From Armatimonadota bacterium (GTDB lineage Bacteria > Armatimonadota > Armatimonadia > Armatimonadales > Armatimonadaceae), in contig JACMIS010000748.1 of assembly GCA_014381035.1 (NCBI GenBank), positions 1 to 11,597 of the forward strand: a stretch of 11,597 bases of DNA, read 5' to 3'. The notes beneath the pieces were generated by a model, which made no database searches, was not told where the DNA came from, and saw only the letters and a program-made list of their open reading frames with translations. Of this stretch, positions 1 to 6,184 are shown one piece after another; position 1 is the stretch's first letter; every line of letters starts with the position of its first letter. The translations under genes and the position numbers were made by a program.

Positions 1-129
1 GATGGAACCGAACTTGCTGCGATTCCTATCGCCGTTGAAATGGGCGTGAACGATTTTAATGTGGATGTTGCTGGCAACGTCTATGTGGCGACGAGTGGTG
101 GGGTTTATGTGTATCAGCGGGTCCGATAG
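1..129 (+). CDS. 3' end of a beta-propeller-like protein (partial)
   Basis: An open frame runs from the first base to a TAG at 127-129 and gives the last 42 residues of a protein whose start lies outside the window. The tail (VNDFNVDVAGNVYVATSGGV, then YVYQRVR) has the alternating 'D..GNVYVAT..GVYVY' pattern seen in the last blades of SMP-30/gluconolactonase and NHL-type beta-propellers, where a repeating strand pattern ends in a short basic tail. Such proteins are often lactonases or extracytoplasmic sugar-related enzymes, but 42 residues cannot settle the family, the substrate or the location. The gene is followed by a 170-nt gap before the PafA/Dop gene, so the two need not be co-transcribed. 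Confidence 0.55.
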   Translation, partial: DGTELAAIPIAVEMGVNDFNVDVAGNVYVATSGGVYVYQRVR

Positions 130-181
130 CACGCTTGCCGGTATTGACGCGTTCCGTCTGCGCCGCGCGGCACTTTCGGGG

Positions 182-187
182 TACAAT
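182..187 (+). promoter_or_regulatory. Possible -10 box upstream of the PafA/Dop gene
   Basis: TACAAT sits 112 nt before the start codon at 300 and would give a start site near 194. No convincing -35 lies 16-18 nt upstream; the nearest TTGAC-like hexamer (144-149) is 32 nt away. GGGTAC occurs twice flanking the box (179-184 and 189-194), which could be a protein-binding repeat. This is a weak call based on one hexamer. Confidence 0.3.
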
Positions 188-197
188 AGGGTACGGG

Positions 198-235
198 AAA
201 AAAGCACGGGGTTCGCTATCGCTGGCGAACCCCGT
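198..235 (-). terminator. Perfect 11-bp hairpin with U-tract on the minus strand
   Basis: ACGGGGTTCGC (206-216) pairs perfectly with GCGAACCCCGT (225-235) around an 8-nt loop. Six A residues lie at 198-203, so read on the minus strand this is a GC-rich stem followed by GC and then TTTTTT, the form of an intrinsic terminator. On the plus strand no T-run follows, so it is not a classical terminator for the upstream gene. No minus-strand gene ends here. It may stop antisense transcription, or act as a stable leader hairpin in the mRNA of the PafA/Dop gene. Confidence 0.45.
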
Positions 236-299
236 CCGCACACTACGGCAGGAGCGACACCACTCCGCCGGACTTCCCGCAAAGGAACAGGGGTAGTTC

Positions 300-1775
300 A
301 TGGAGCGACGCATTTTCGGGATCGAAACGGAGTTTGGTTGTCTGGTGCGCGATGATCGTGCCGGAACACCGGAGCGAGTGGTTGAGGAGGTCAAAAACCA
401 CTGCTTTTATCAGAAGAAATGGGGATTGATTGATCTGCACGCCCGCGATTATTCGTTCGAACCGGCGCGTTCGGGCGGATTTCTGGTCAATGGCGGACGG
501 CTGTATATTGACGCGGTCGGCGACCACGAGGAGTATGCGACCCCGGAATGCACCGACATTTTCGACGCGGTGCGCTATAACAAAGCCGGACAGTGGATCG
601 TGCAAAGCCTGCTCAACGATTTAGGGCTGTCCGAAGTCGCGTCGTTCCACAACAACAGCGTGGACCACTACGGCGGGCATACGTTCGGATGCCACGAGAA
701 CTATCTGGTCGAGATGCAGGACGAGGACTTTTTCCGCGCCTCGTTTAACTACCTGCTTCCGTTTCTGGTCACGCGGCAGATCTTCGCCGGTGTCGGGCGG
801 GTCGGCGGGCATCGTCTCAACTTTTCGAGCATGAAGAACTCGGTGATGACGATCTCCGACTACGACGTGGACTACCAGTGGGTGAGCAACTTCTACGGCG
901 TCGAGATCGACCCGTCCGTGGATTTCCAACTCTCGCAACGCGCCGACCACATCGTCAAAACCATTTCCAGCCGGGTGCGCTTCAACCGCGCGATCATCAA
1001 CCCGAAATGGGATTCGTACTATAACTTCTCAAACTTGCACCGATTGCATATCCTGTACGGGGAGGGCAACATGAGCGAGTACGCGACCGCGCTGAAGATC
1101 GGCACCACCTCGTGCGCCCTTTCGCTGGTCGAGGATGGCTTGCTCGGAGCCGAGGTCGAAATCCGCGACCCGCTGGAAACGCTCCGCGCCGTGTCGCGTG
1201 ACCCGTCCTATAAATGGCTGGTCAAGCGGAAGTCGGGCGGCACTATCTCGGCGATTGACTTGCAACGCATCTATCTTGAAGCGAGCAAAAAGCGGCTCGG
1301 CGGCTTCGATGCCCAGACCGAATGGGTGCTACGCGAATGGGAAGCGACTTTGGATGCGCTGGAGCGCGACCCGATGACGCTGTCCAACAAACTGGACTGG
1401 GTAGCGAAGCGCAAGATGTATCAGGAGTATATTGACAGCGAGGGCGCATCGTGGCAGGACGAGATCATGCAGTCGCTCGACATCGAGTACCACAATGTCA
1501 ACCCGGCGCAAAGCCTGTTTACCGCACTGGAAGAAAACGGCGAAATGGAGCGGCTGATCTCGCCTGCCGAGATCGCGACCGCCGCTGTGGTGGCACCGCA
1601 AAATACACGGGCAAAAGCGCGGGCTTCGATCATTTCACAGCTCATCAACACCCGCTCCCGCGACTATGTGATTGATTGGGATCTGGTGTACCTGGCGAAG
1701 AACCGCCATCTGGATCTGAAAAACCCGTTCGATACGTATGATGCCGAAGCCGAATCGTTCGGCAAAACGATATAA
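300..1775 (+). CDS. pafA: PafA/Dop-family enzyme, probably Pup-protein ligase
   Basis: The 491-residue product belongs to the glutamine-synthetase-like carboxylate-amine ligases of the Pup-proteasome system: PafA joins Pup to substrate lysines with ATP, and Dop deamidates Pup or removes it. Visible motifs are RRIFGIETEFG (3-13, E9 a metal ligand), NGGRLYID (64-71, D71 in the position of the catalytic Asp), CHENYL (131-136), RQIFAGVGRVG (159-169), LSQRADHI (211-218), GNMSE (256-260) and NTRAKAR (435-441). The N-terminus and NMSE favour PafA, but ECTDIFDAV (83-91), LERDPM (354-359) and LQRIYL (321-326) resemble Dop. Actinobacterial PafA is nearer 450 residues. The extra length lies at 170-208, between GRVGG and DFQLSQR, and the usual INTRDEPHA segment is replaced around 233-243 (INPKWDSYYNF). 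ATG 300 has AGGGG about 6 nt upstream. No pup, proteasome or ARC/Mpa gene is seen nearby. Family assignment is firm; ligase versus depupylase is not. Confidence 0.88.
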   Translation: MERRIFGIETEFGCLVRDDRAGTPERVVEEVKNHCFYQKKWGLIDLHARDYSFEPARSGGFLVNGGRLYIDAVGDHEEYATPECTDIFDAVRYNKAGQWIVQSLLNDLGLSEVASFHNNSVDHYGGHTFGCHENYLVEMQDEDFFRASFNYLLPFLVTRQIFAGVGRVGGHRLNFSSMKNSVMTISDYDVDYQWVSNFYGVEIDPSVDFQLSQRADHIVKTISSRVRFNRAIINPKWDSYYNFSNLHRLHILYGEGNMSEYATALKIGTTSCALSLVEDGLLGAEVEIRDPLETLRAVSRDPSYKWLVKRKSGGTISAIDLQRIYLEASKKRLGGFDAQTEWVLREWEATLDALERDPMTLSNKLDWVAKRKMYQEYIDSEGASWQDEIMQSLDIEYHNVNPAQSLFTALEENGEMERLISPAEIATAAVVAPQNTRAKARASIISQLINTRSRDYVIDWDLVYLAKNRHLDLKNPFDTYDAEAESFGKTI

Positions 1776-1782
1776 CCCCCGC

Positions 1783-1819
1783 AAACGCCGCGCCGATTTC
1801 GTTATCGCCGCGGCGTTTT
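1783..1819 (+). terminator. Intrinsic terminator shared by two convergent genes
   Basis: AAACGCCGCG (1783-1792) pairs with CGCGGCGTTT (1809-1818) around a 16-nt loop, and TTTT lies at 1816-1819. It starts 8 nt after the stop of the PafA/Dop gene. The stop codon of the convergent minus-strand gene (1802-1804) is in the loop, and that gene's last four codons (TPRR) form one arm, so the element may serve both directions. The T-tract is short. Confidence 0.65.
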
Positions 1820-2638
1820 CGTGACGGAATCCTCGGCGACCGGCGTTTCGGAGGGCATCACGAATGCGTCCGGCACGGCGACGGTCGTGGAGGCGGCTTT
1901 GGCGGGATGGCTGATGGGAAAGGGGTCGTCGTCCGGCGGGTCGAGTTTCCCGGCGAAGAGGAGCCCGAACAGCCATACGGTCGGTATTCCCATGAGTAAA
2001 CCTAAGCCGAGTGCGACCTGGGCGTTCTCACCAACCATCGGTTTTTTACCCTCCAATAGTATCCATCCTTTTTGCAGGTAATCGGCGTTGACACGGGACG
2101 GACCGCTGTTTTGTAACGGACTGATGCTGCGGCGAATCAGTAGTCCGGTAAACGGCGGCTGGATGATCACCTGTTTGTGGTTCTGCGCAAGCCACTCGTC
2201 GGTGGTGCGGTAATCGGCGGACTGCAGTTGCCGCATGGCGCGATACGTCTTGCCATGCTCCTTGTTTTGGGAGCGTAACACCACGATCACCGGCGGTTTC
2301 CCTCCGCTCAATTGCGCCACCGTCTCGGCTTTCGCGACATCCTTGTCGCGCAGGATCGGAGCATACAGAAAGAAGGGGGCGTTCGCTACCCGATTCGGAC
2401 CGCTGTCATATTCTTCCATGACACTTCGCGGGATGGAGGCTCCCCCGTCTGTGATCCGATACCACTCGCCGTTTTTGCGCGGGGGATTCAGCACGATGTC
2501 ATCGAGCGTCGCTTCGCGCGGTTTCGCGGTGCGCCGCTGTTCGTCGACCGCGACCTTACCGGACCAGAACATCCAGCCGCCATACAGAAAAATGAGCAGG
2601 GAAGGAACAAGAAGGATCATTCGAAACCGGTCAAACAT
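1802..2638 (-). CDS. Two-TM membrane protein of unknown function
   Basis: I do not recognise the family of this 278-residue protein. It has an N-terminal hydrophobic helix (about 7-25, ILLVPSLLIFLYGGWMFW), a soluble region of about 180 residues (26-205), a second helix (about 207-229, QVALGLGLLMGIPTVWLFGL) and a Pro/Thr/acid-rich tail of about 50 residues. There are no cysteines or obvious catalytic motifs. With both helices spanning, the middle domain and the two ends lie on opposite sides of the membrane; the basic residues before helix 1 (DRFR) suggest ends inside and the loop outside. The ATG at 2638 has no strong Shine-Dalgarno sequence. The gene converges on the PafA/Dop gene with a 26-nt gap and is divergent from the cysteine-rich gene at 2752, so it is probably monocistronic. 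Confidence 0.75.
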   Translation of the reverse strand: MFDRFRMILLVPSLLIFLYGGWMFWSGKVAVDEQRRTAKPREATLDDIVLNPPRKNGEWYRITDGGASIPRSVMEEYDSGPNRVANAPFFLYAPILRDKDVAKAETVAQLSGGKPPVIVVLRSQNKEHGKTYRAMRQLQSADYRTTDEWLAQNHKQVIIQPPFTGLLIRRSISPLQNSGPSRVNADYLQKGWILLEGKKPMVGENAQVALGLGLLMGIPTVWLFGLLFAGKLDPPDDDPFPISHPAKAASTTVAVPDAFVMPSETPVAEDSVTKTPRR

Positions 2639-2686
2639 AAGTATTTCGTTTCTCGGTCATGCATACCGATTGTGATACGGGTGCGA

Positions 2687-2692
2687 TATAAT
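2687..2692 (+). promoter_or_regulatory. -10 box for the cysteine-rich/YHS gene pair
   Basis: A perfect TATAAT lies in the divergent gap 2639-2751, giving a start site near 2699 and a leader of about 53 nt to the ATG at 2752. No good -35 is seen at 16-18 nt. The divergent gene must use the same short gap, but I could not pick its promoter. Confidence 0.4.
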
Positions 2693-2751
2693 TAACGCCG
2701 CATGGCGCGGATTCCTTCTTGAATAGGAAGACGCACCAGTACCCTGAATCT

Positions 2752-2928
2752 ATGTCACGCCGCGTCCTTTACCTTTGTGGGATCGTGTTTGTACTCGCCA
2801 CATTGTCCGCGTTCGCGGACAAGCGCGAGCGTGGTGGAGCGCGTCTGTTCACGCCGGACGCGAAGAAGTGCGCGACCTGCGCCGCTTATGGTCCGCCGGA
2901 GACGCGCTGTGATTATCTCACCCCGTGA
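2752..2928 (+). CDS. Small secreted cysteine-containing protein
   Basis: This 58-residue frame begins with a plausible signal peptide: SRR, then a hydrophobic stretch (VLYLCGIVFVLATLSAF), with a likely cleavage after SAFA at about residue 22. The mature part would be only about 36 residues, KRERGG... and then CATCAAYGPPETRC, with three cysteines at about 42, 45 and 53. I know no family for it. Cysteines in that spacing could bind a metal or form a disulfide, which is inference. The in-frame TTG at 2719 would add 11 residues before the signal sequence and is less likely. Its TGA overlaps a possible GTG start (2925) of the next gene, and the next ATG is only 14 nt on, so the two genes are probably co-translated and may work together. 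Confidence 0.55.
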   Translation: MSRRVLYLCGIVFVLATLSAFADKRERGGARLFTPDAKKCATCAAYGPPETRCDYLTP

Positions 2929-2942
2929 AAGTAATTCCTTTG

Positions 2943-3512
2943 ATGAAATCTGTCTCTGTTTCCCAAATCGCCGCCCTTTTCTGTGCTTTCTCCCTGGCCG
3001 GAACCGTCGCGCTTGCGCAAGCCCCGGCGAAAAAAGTTGCCTCGACCGTGGCGTACTGCGCGGTGACGGGTGAGAAGATCGGTGACCCGAAGAACGCCGC
3101 CGCTTCCAAAGTGGTCAACGGCAAAACATACTACATCTGCTGCCCCGGTTGCACGTCGAAGTTCGACGCCGCTCCCGCGAAGTACGCCAAGCTGGCTGAT
3201 CTGAACACGGAGAAGCGCAACCTGGAAGCGAAACTTTCGCGGATCAATGCCGAGTTGAAAAAGATTGAGGGCAATACGGCGAAAATGGACATGCACAAAG
3301 AAGAAAAGACCGCGGTCGCCGCGTCATCATCGCTACACTGCGCGATCACCGACGAAGCGATTGTGAGCGTGAAGGATGCCGCCGGTTCGGAGGTGTTCAG
3401 CGGCAAGACGTACTATTTTTGCTGTCCCGGCTGTGTTTCGAAGTTCAAGGCGGACCCGGCGAAGTACGCTGCCGAAGCCGATAAGCGTGACGCGGCACGT
3501 GTGAATAAATAG
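2943..3512 (+). CDS. Secreted tandem YHS-domain (metal-binding) protein
   Basis: The 189-residue product has a signal peptide (MKSVSVSQIAALFCAFSL..., cleavage near ALAQA at about 25-27), so it acts outside the cytoplasm. Two YHS/TRASH-like modules follow. The first has YCAVTGEKI (38-46) and GKTYYICCPGC (60-70); the second has HCAITDEAI (132-140) and GKTYYFCCPGC (154-164). Each ends with a KF-x-A-(D/A)PAKYA helix. Between them at about 86-110 is a charged, heptad-like helix (TEKRNLEAKLSRINAELKK). YHS domains bind heavy metals and are common in copper-handling proteins; here each repeat keeps one N-terminal Cys and the CCPGC cluster. The metal is inferred, not shown. An alternative GTG start at 2925 would add six residues and overlap the previous stop as GTGA; neither start has a clear ribosome-binding site. 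I chose ATG for its typical signal-peptide n-region. Confidence 0.85.
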   Translation: MKSVSVSQIAALFCAFSLAGTVALAQAPAKKVASTVAYCAVTGEKIGDPKNAAASKVVNGKTYYICCPGCTSKFDAAPAKYAKLADLNTEKRNLEAKLSRINAELKKIEGNTAKMDMHKEEKTAVAASSSLHCAITDEAIVSVKDAAGSEVFSGKTYYFCCPGCVSKFKADPAKYAAEADKRDAARVNK

Positions 3513-3567
3513 TCACGGCGACGCAAACACGGAACGATTCGTCGGAGTGTTTGTCCAAAAGAGTGAC
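3512..3567 (+). other. Nested stem-loop in a convergent intergenic gap
   Basis: GTCAC (3512-3516) can pair with GTGAC (3563-3567), enclosing CAAACAC (3524-3530) with GTGTTTG (3547-3553), and an inner CGA-TTCG-TCG hairpin (3535-3544). It starts right at the YHS gene's stop and adjoins the larger hairpin at 3583-3650. It could be the 3' end of the YHS mRNA or part of an independent RNA. The strand is not determined by sequence alone; no known RNA family was recognised. Confidence 0.35.
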
Positions 3568-3582
3568 GCTTCTCAGGCGTAG

Positions 3583-3657
3583 AGAGCGCGACCCCGGCTC
3601 GGTGGGATGTCAAGGCTGACGGAAAACCGCATACCGGGTGGTCGCGCTCTTGGTATT
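3583..3657 (+). terminator. Large 11-bp stem, branched loop, probable terminator
   Basis: AGAGCGCGACC (3583-3593) is perfectly complementary to GGTCGCGCTCT (3640-3650). The 46-nt loop can fold further: CCGG with CCGG next to the main stem, GTCA (3609-3612) with TGAC (3617-3620), and CGG-AAAA-CCG (3620-3629). TTGGTATTTT follows on the plus strand, which suits termination of the YHS transcript. A 46-nt branched loop is unusually large for a plain terminator. Confidence 0.5.
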
Positions 3658-3667
3658 TTATCTGTTT

Positions 3668-4168
3668 CTACGAGAAGGCGATCTCGAAGCGGTCGTTCGC
3701 CTGGCGCACCAGATACAACCCCGCACTCTCGTACGTTCTCCGCGCTGCGACATTAGTGAACTCGCAGTTCACGATAATGTACGAAGGGCGTTCCGTTTTT
3801 GCCACCGCAATCAGCTCTTCCAGCAACCGGTTTCCGATTCCCTGTCGGCGATAGGCGGGTAACACAATCAGGTGGTCCAGGTGGAAACGGCGGCGGCGCG
3901 TGCCGTGCGCAAGTCGGATTCGGTCGGACACGATAACAACCGCCAGACCGGCGACATCTCCGTTGGTAGCGGTCGCGACGAATGCCCGGTGCGTGTCCGT
4001 GTTGCAGATCGCGTCCCACAGTTCACGGTCGAGCAAGAATCCTTCGCCGAGTTGCGCCTTGAATAAAACGTTGGCGGCATCGTAATCCTCGGAGGAAGCG
4101 TCGCGAATAAGGATGGTTTCGCCGGAAACGGCGGGTTCAGGGACGGGTGATTCCAGGGTGGCGGACAT
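3668..4168 (-). CDS. GNAT-family N-acetyltransferase
   Basis: The 166-residue product has the GNAT fold signature: a beta1-alpha1 start (ILIRDASSEDYDAANVLF, 19-36), strand beta4 (FHLDHLIVLP, 95-104), the acetyl-CoA pyrophosphate loop RRQGIG (107-112) and the following helix, then VNCEFTNVAARRTYESAG (133-150), the usual 'N..A..FYE..GF' element. It transfers an acetyl group from acetyl-CoA to an amine; the acceptor cannot be told. It is probably cytosolic. The frame extends to a TTG at 4204, but ATG 4168 has AAGGAA 12 nt upstream and all the domain downstream, so it is preferred. The gene is convergent with the YHS gene and divergent from the gene at 4284. Confidence 0.85.
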   Translation of the reverse strand: MSATLESPVPEPAVSGETILIRDASSEDYDAANVLFKAQLGEGFLLDRELWDAICNTDTHRAFVATATNGDVAGLAVVIVSDRIRLAHGTRRRRFHLDHLIVLPAYRRQGIGNRLLEELIAVAKTERPSYIIVNCEFTNVAARRTYESAGLYLVRQANDRFEIAFS

Positions 4169-4215
4169 AGCGTTCGATGGTTCCTTGACGGCGGTGTCGT
4201 TCAATTGTGAGCGTC

Positions 4216-4221
4216 AGTATA
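4216..4221 (-). promoter_or_regulatory. Extended -10 promoter for the GNAT gene
   Basis: Read on the minus strand, TGG-TATACT forms an extended -10 (TG-N-TATACT). The start site would be near 4209, giving a leader of about 40 nt to ATG 4168 with the AAGGAA inside it. No strong -35 is seen, which an extended -10 tolerates. Confidence 0.5.
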
Positions 4222-4243
4222 CCATGCGACACACTGTTTCGCC

Positions 4244-4273
4244 TTGACTTTCCTTCGGGAAGCATGCTACAAT
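4244..4273 (+). promoter_or_regulatory. Sigma70-type promoter giving a near-leaderless mRNA
   Basis: TTGACT (4244-4249), an 18-nt spacer, then TACAAT (4268-4273). The predicted start is about 4280, only about 4 nt before ATG 4284. The spacer holds a small inverted repeat (TTCC-TTCG-GGAA, 4250-4261) that could be an operator. It is back to back with the GNAT promoter. Confidence 0.65.
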
Positions 4274-4283
4274 TTCTGCCGAC

Positions 4284-4592
4284 ATGACCAAGATCCGCAG
4301 ACGATACACGACCGTAGACGGCAAGAACGACTGGATCGTTTCCGCGACATACGACGAGACGAAACTCGACACGACGCACTGGTTCGAGACGCGGATCAAA
4401 GCCGTCAACGAAACCACCGGCAAGGAATATCCGTTCCCCCCGGAGATCGCTTTATACCGCATCGGCGAGGTCGAACATTCGTTCCGAGACTACGTCAAAC
4501 TGGATTTCGGCGGGGATCGGGAAGCGGCGATCAATCACTTCATGAGCACCATCTATCGCCGCGTTTACTCCTTCATCGAACGCGGTCACTAG
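4284..4592 (+). CDS. Small cytosolic protein of unknown function
   Basis: This 102-residue protein has no signal peptide, TM segment or cysteine. It starts with a basic patch (MTKIRRRYTTVDGKNDW), continues with alternating strands (WIVSATYDETKLDTTHWFET) and ends in a helix (REAAINHFMSTIYRRVYSFI, 79-98). I do not recognise the family. There is no Shine-Dalgarno sequence before the ATG, but a good promoter ends 10 nt upstream, so translation is probably leaderless. No other start is plausible because the next Met is at residue 87. It stands alone: the GNAT gene is divergent, and the regulator gene downstream has its own promoter after a 160-nt gap. Confidence 0.72.
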   Translation: MTKIRRRYTTVDGKNDWIVSATYDETKLDTTHWFETRIKAVNETTGKEYPFPPEIALYRIGEVEHSFRDYVKLDFGGDREAAINHFMSTIYRRVYSFIERGH

Positions 4593-4754
4593 CACCGCCG
4601 TCCGCTTTAGACCCCGCGATTGAGACGCCGCCGTTCCGATTGCACACTGCTACATGGCTGTGAAGTCCATCCCCCGGAAACGATGTCATCGTATTTCGAA
4701 TAGCCGCGATAGATCACGCAACAAACGACGCGGACGCCACCCCCCTCTTGCCTA
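4593..4754 (+). other. Gene-free gap with a 13-bp palindrome
   Basis: No supported gene lies here. ACGATG-T-CATCGT (4680-4692) is a perfect palindrome around one central base, about 63 nt upstream of the -35 of the regulator promoter, a position where an activator or distal operator could bind. I saw no good terminator for the preceding gene. Confidence 0.3.
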
Positions 4755-4783
4755 TTGACAAACGAGACGAGGGGCTGTACTAT
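4755..4783 (+). promoter_or_regulatory. Consensus-like sigma70 promoter of the six-gene operon
   Basis: TTGACA (4755-4760), a 17-nt spacer, then TACTAT (4778-4783). The predicted start is near 4790, giving a leader of about 44 nt to ATG 4834. The leader contains the palindromes at 4801-4824. Confidence 0.75.
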
Positions 4784-4800
4784 GAAGCCACATTGCAGAA

Positions 4801-4824
4801 CCATATGGATATACCACATGGTAT
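4801..4824 (+). promoter_or_regulatory. Candidate operator(s) in the regulator's own leader
   Basis: CCATATGG (4801-4808) is an 8-bp palindrome. Beside it ATACCA-CA-TGGTAT (4811-4824) has 6-bp arms around a 2-bp centre. The centres are about 13 bp apart and lie just after the predicted start site, where a bound repressor would block transcription. Autoregulation by the GntR/LacI-type product is inferred from position and symmetry. Confidence 0.45.
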
Positions 4825-4833
4825 GGTGGCTCT

Positions 4834-6183
4834 ATGCAGAGAACACGAAACGACAAAGAGGACGTTAGCAAGACTGAACCCGCATACCGGCGTATCGAGC
4901 GCGATCTGCGGCAACGGTTGCGCAAAGGGGAGTGGAACATGGGGGCGGTCCTGCCAAGCCGCCAGATGCTCGCCCGGGGTTACGGTGTTGACCTTTCCAC
5001 CGTGCAAAAAGCGGTCGCCAACATGCTTTCGGACGGCACGCTTCGCGCCGACAATGGGCGGGGGACCTACGTCGCCCGAGACCCGTTCATCGCCGACGAA
5101 ACGGACCCTGATGCGGAGTGGGACGCCAGCGAAAACAGTGCCAACGGTTCGCTGGCGTTGGACAGCGATGCGACGGCGAACATGCCCGCTATTCAGATCG
5201 GTACGGTAGGCATCTTCTGCTGGTTTCAAAATCAGAACGACTTCTGGCCCCGCACGCTGATTCATTCCGTCGAGCGGCTGATGGCATCCGTCGGTGTCAC
5301 CACGGTATTCGTCAACCGTTGCGTCCTGCGCGATGATTTGACCGCCGAGATAATCTCTCCGCACGAGGGAGGGAAGCGACTGCGCGAAGCCGGTGCCGAG
5401 GCGATGATCTATATCGCCGTGCGAGAGGACCCGAATGATGACGAGATCGCCGAACTCGTTTCCGGTTTTTGCGGCGCATATGGCGATCCGTCTCGTGTTG
5501 TCGCGATCACGTCCGGCATGATCAATCTGCCCGTCGCACACGTGTTTTACGACCAGAATTATGCCGGATTTCGTGCCGCCCGTCTTCTTATCGAAAGCGG
5601 CATCCGCGAAAATATTCTGTTCGTCGCCCCGTTCAATACCCCCTGGGTGCGTGGTCGGTGGGATGGGGCGATGCAAGCCATTCGTCTCGCCGGATTGCCC
5701 ACAGACGCGCTAAAAATCTGTCCCCCCGTGACCGATCTTTCATTGCTGCCCGCACGGGACCCAGGCGAGGCGGAGACGGAACAGTCCGCGTATCATTCCG
5801 TGGAGTCGTATCTCGCCACACAAAGTGATGCTCCGCTGGGAGTGATCGGTGCCAATGACAACATCGCCCGTGCGTTCGCCATCGCTTACGGCGAAGAAAC
5901 GGGTAAAAAACCCGGGGTGGATTACGCCCTGATCGGTTTCGATGACGAACCGGCGTCGCGTGATTTCGGACTCACTACGCTTCGCCCGCCGCTCGAGGAA
6001 ATGGCGCGTGAAGCGGTCCAACTCTTGCTCCGTTCCGTTCGCGGCGACAGTATCAGCCAGCAGATACGCTTACGGTCTTATCTGGTGCCGCGCCGAAGCA
6101 CCCGTACCGAAGCCGCATTGCACGCGGCGCAACTGCCAAACCGTTTCACACGGACTCTCGTACCAGTCAAGGAAGGACTCTGA
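4834..6183 (+). CDS. GntR-type regulator with LacI-like ligand domain
   Basis: The 449-residue product joins two known modules, the AraR-like architecture. Residues 16-80 are a GntR winged helix ([38 protein letters not shown], and the wing GRGTYV at 75-80). After an acidic linker (81-118), residues 121-420 form a periplasmic-binding-protein-like sensor: [49 protein letters not shown] (336-349) and [20 protein letters not shown] (367-386), the LacI/GalR hallmark. Such regulators usually bind sugars and let go of DNA, or change its binding, when the ligand is present. No other in-frame ATG precedes the helix; the ribosome-binding site (GGTGG, 4825-4829) is weak. Its stop is one base from the next gene's start, so it heads and probably controls the operon. 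The ligand is not determinable. Confidence 0.9.
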   Translation: MQRTRNDKEDVSKTEPAYRRIERDLRQRLRKGEWNMGAVLPSRQMLARGYGVDLSTVQKAVANMLSDGTLRADNGRGTYVARDPFIADETDPDAEWDASENSANGSLALDSDATANMPAIQIGTVGIFCWFQNQNDFWPRTLIHSVERLMASVGVTTVFVNRCVLRDDLTAEIISPHEGGKRLREAGAEAMIYIAVREDPNDDEIAELVSGFCGAYGDPSRVVAITSGMINLPVAHVFYDQNYAGFRAARLLIESGIRENILFVAPFNTPWVRGRWDGAMQAIRLAGLPTDALKICPPVTDLSLLPARDPGEAETEQSAYHSVESYLATQSDAPLGVIGANDNIARAFAIAYGEETGKKPGVDYALIGFDDEPASRDFGLTTLRPPLEEMAREAVQLLLRSVRGDSISQQIRLRSYLVPRRSTRTEAALHAAQLPNRFTRTLVPVKEGL

Positions 6184-6184
6184 A

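Noticed and set aside
144..149. TTGACG as a -35 box for the TACAAT at 182
   Set aside because: The spacing is 32 nt, far from 16-18.
2702..2722. Six-codon frame (MARIPS) beginning at the predicted transcription start of the cysteine/YHS unit, a possible leader peptide
   Set aside because: Too short, no ribosome-binding site, no regulatory codon run and no attenuator hairpin after it.
3583..3650. tRNA, tmRNA, SRP or RNase P RNA in the structured gap
   Set aside because: No T-loop consensus, no SRP domain IV motif (GGTCAGG) and no RNase P or tmRNA core sequence could be found.
4782..4868. 28-codon frame overlapping the start of the regulator gene in another frame
   Set aside because: Its ATG overlaps the -10 box, so it would not be on the transcript.
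4780..5676. Long minus-strand open frame opposite the regulator
   Set aside because: It lies wholly within the clear GntR/LacI-type coding sequence and its product has no recognisable domain; it is a GC-rich shadow frame. The same holds for the 9102-10073 minus frame.
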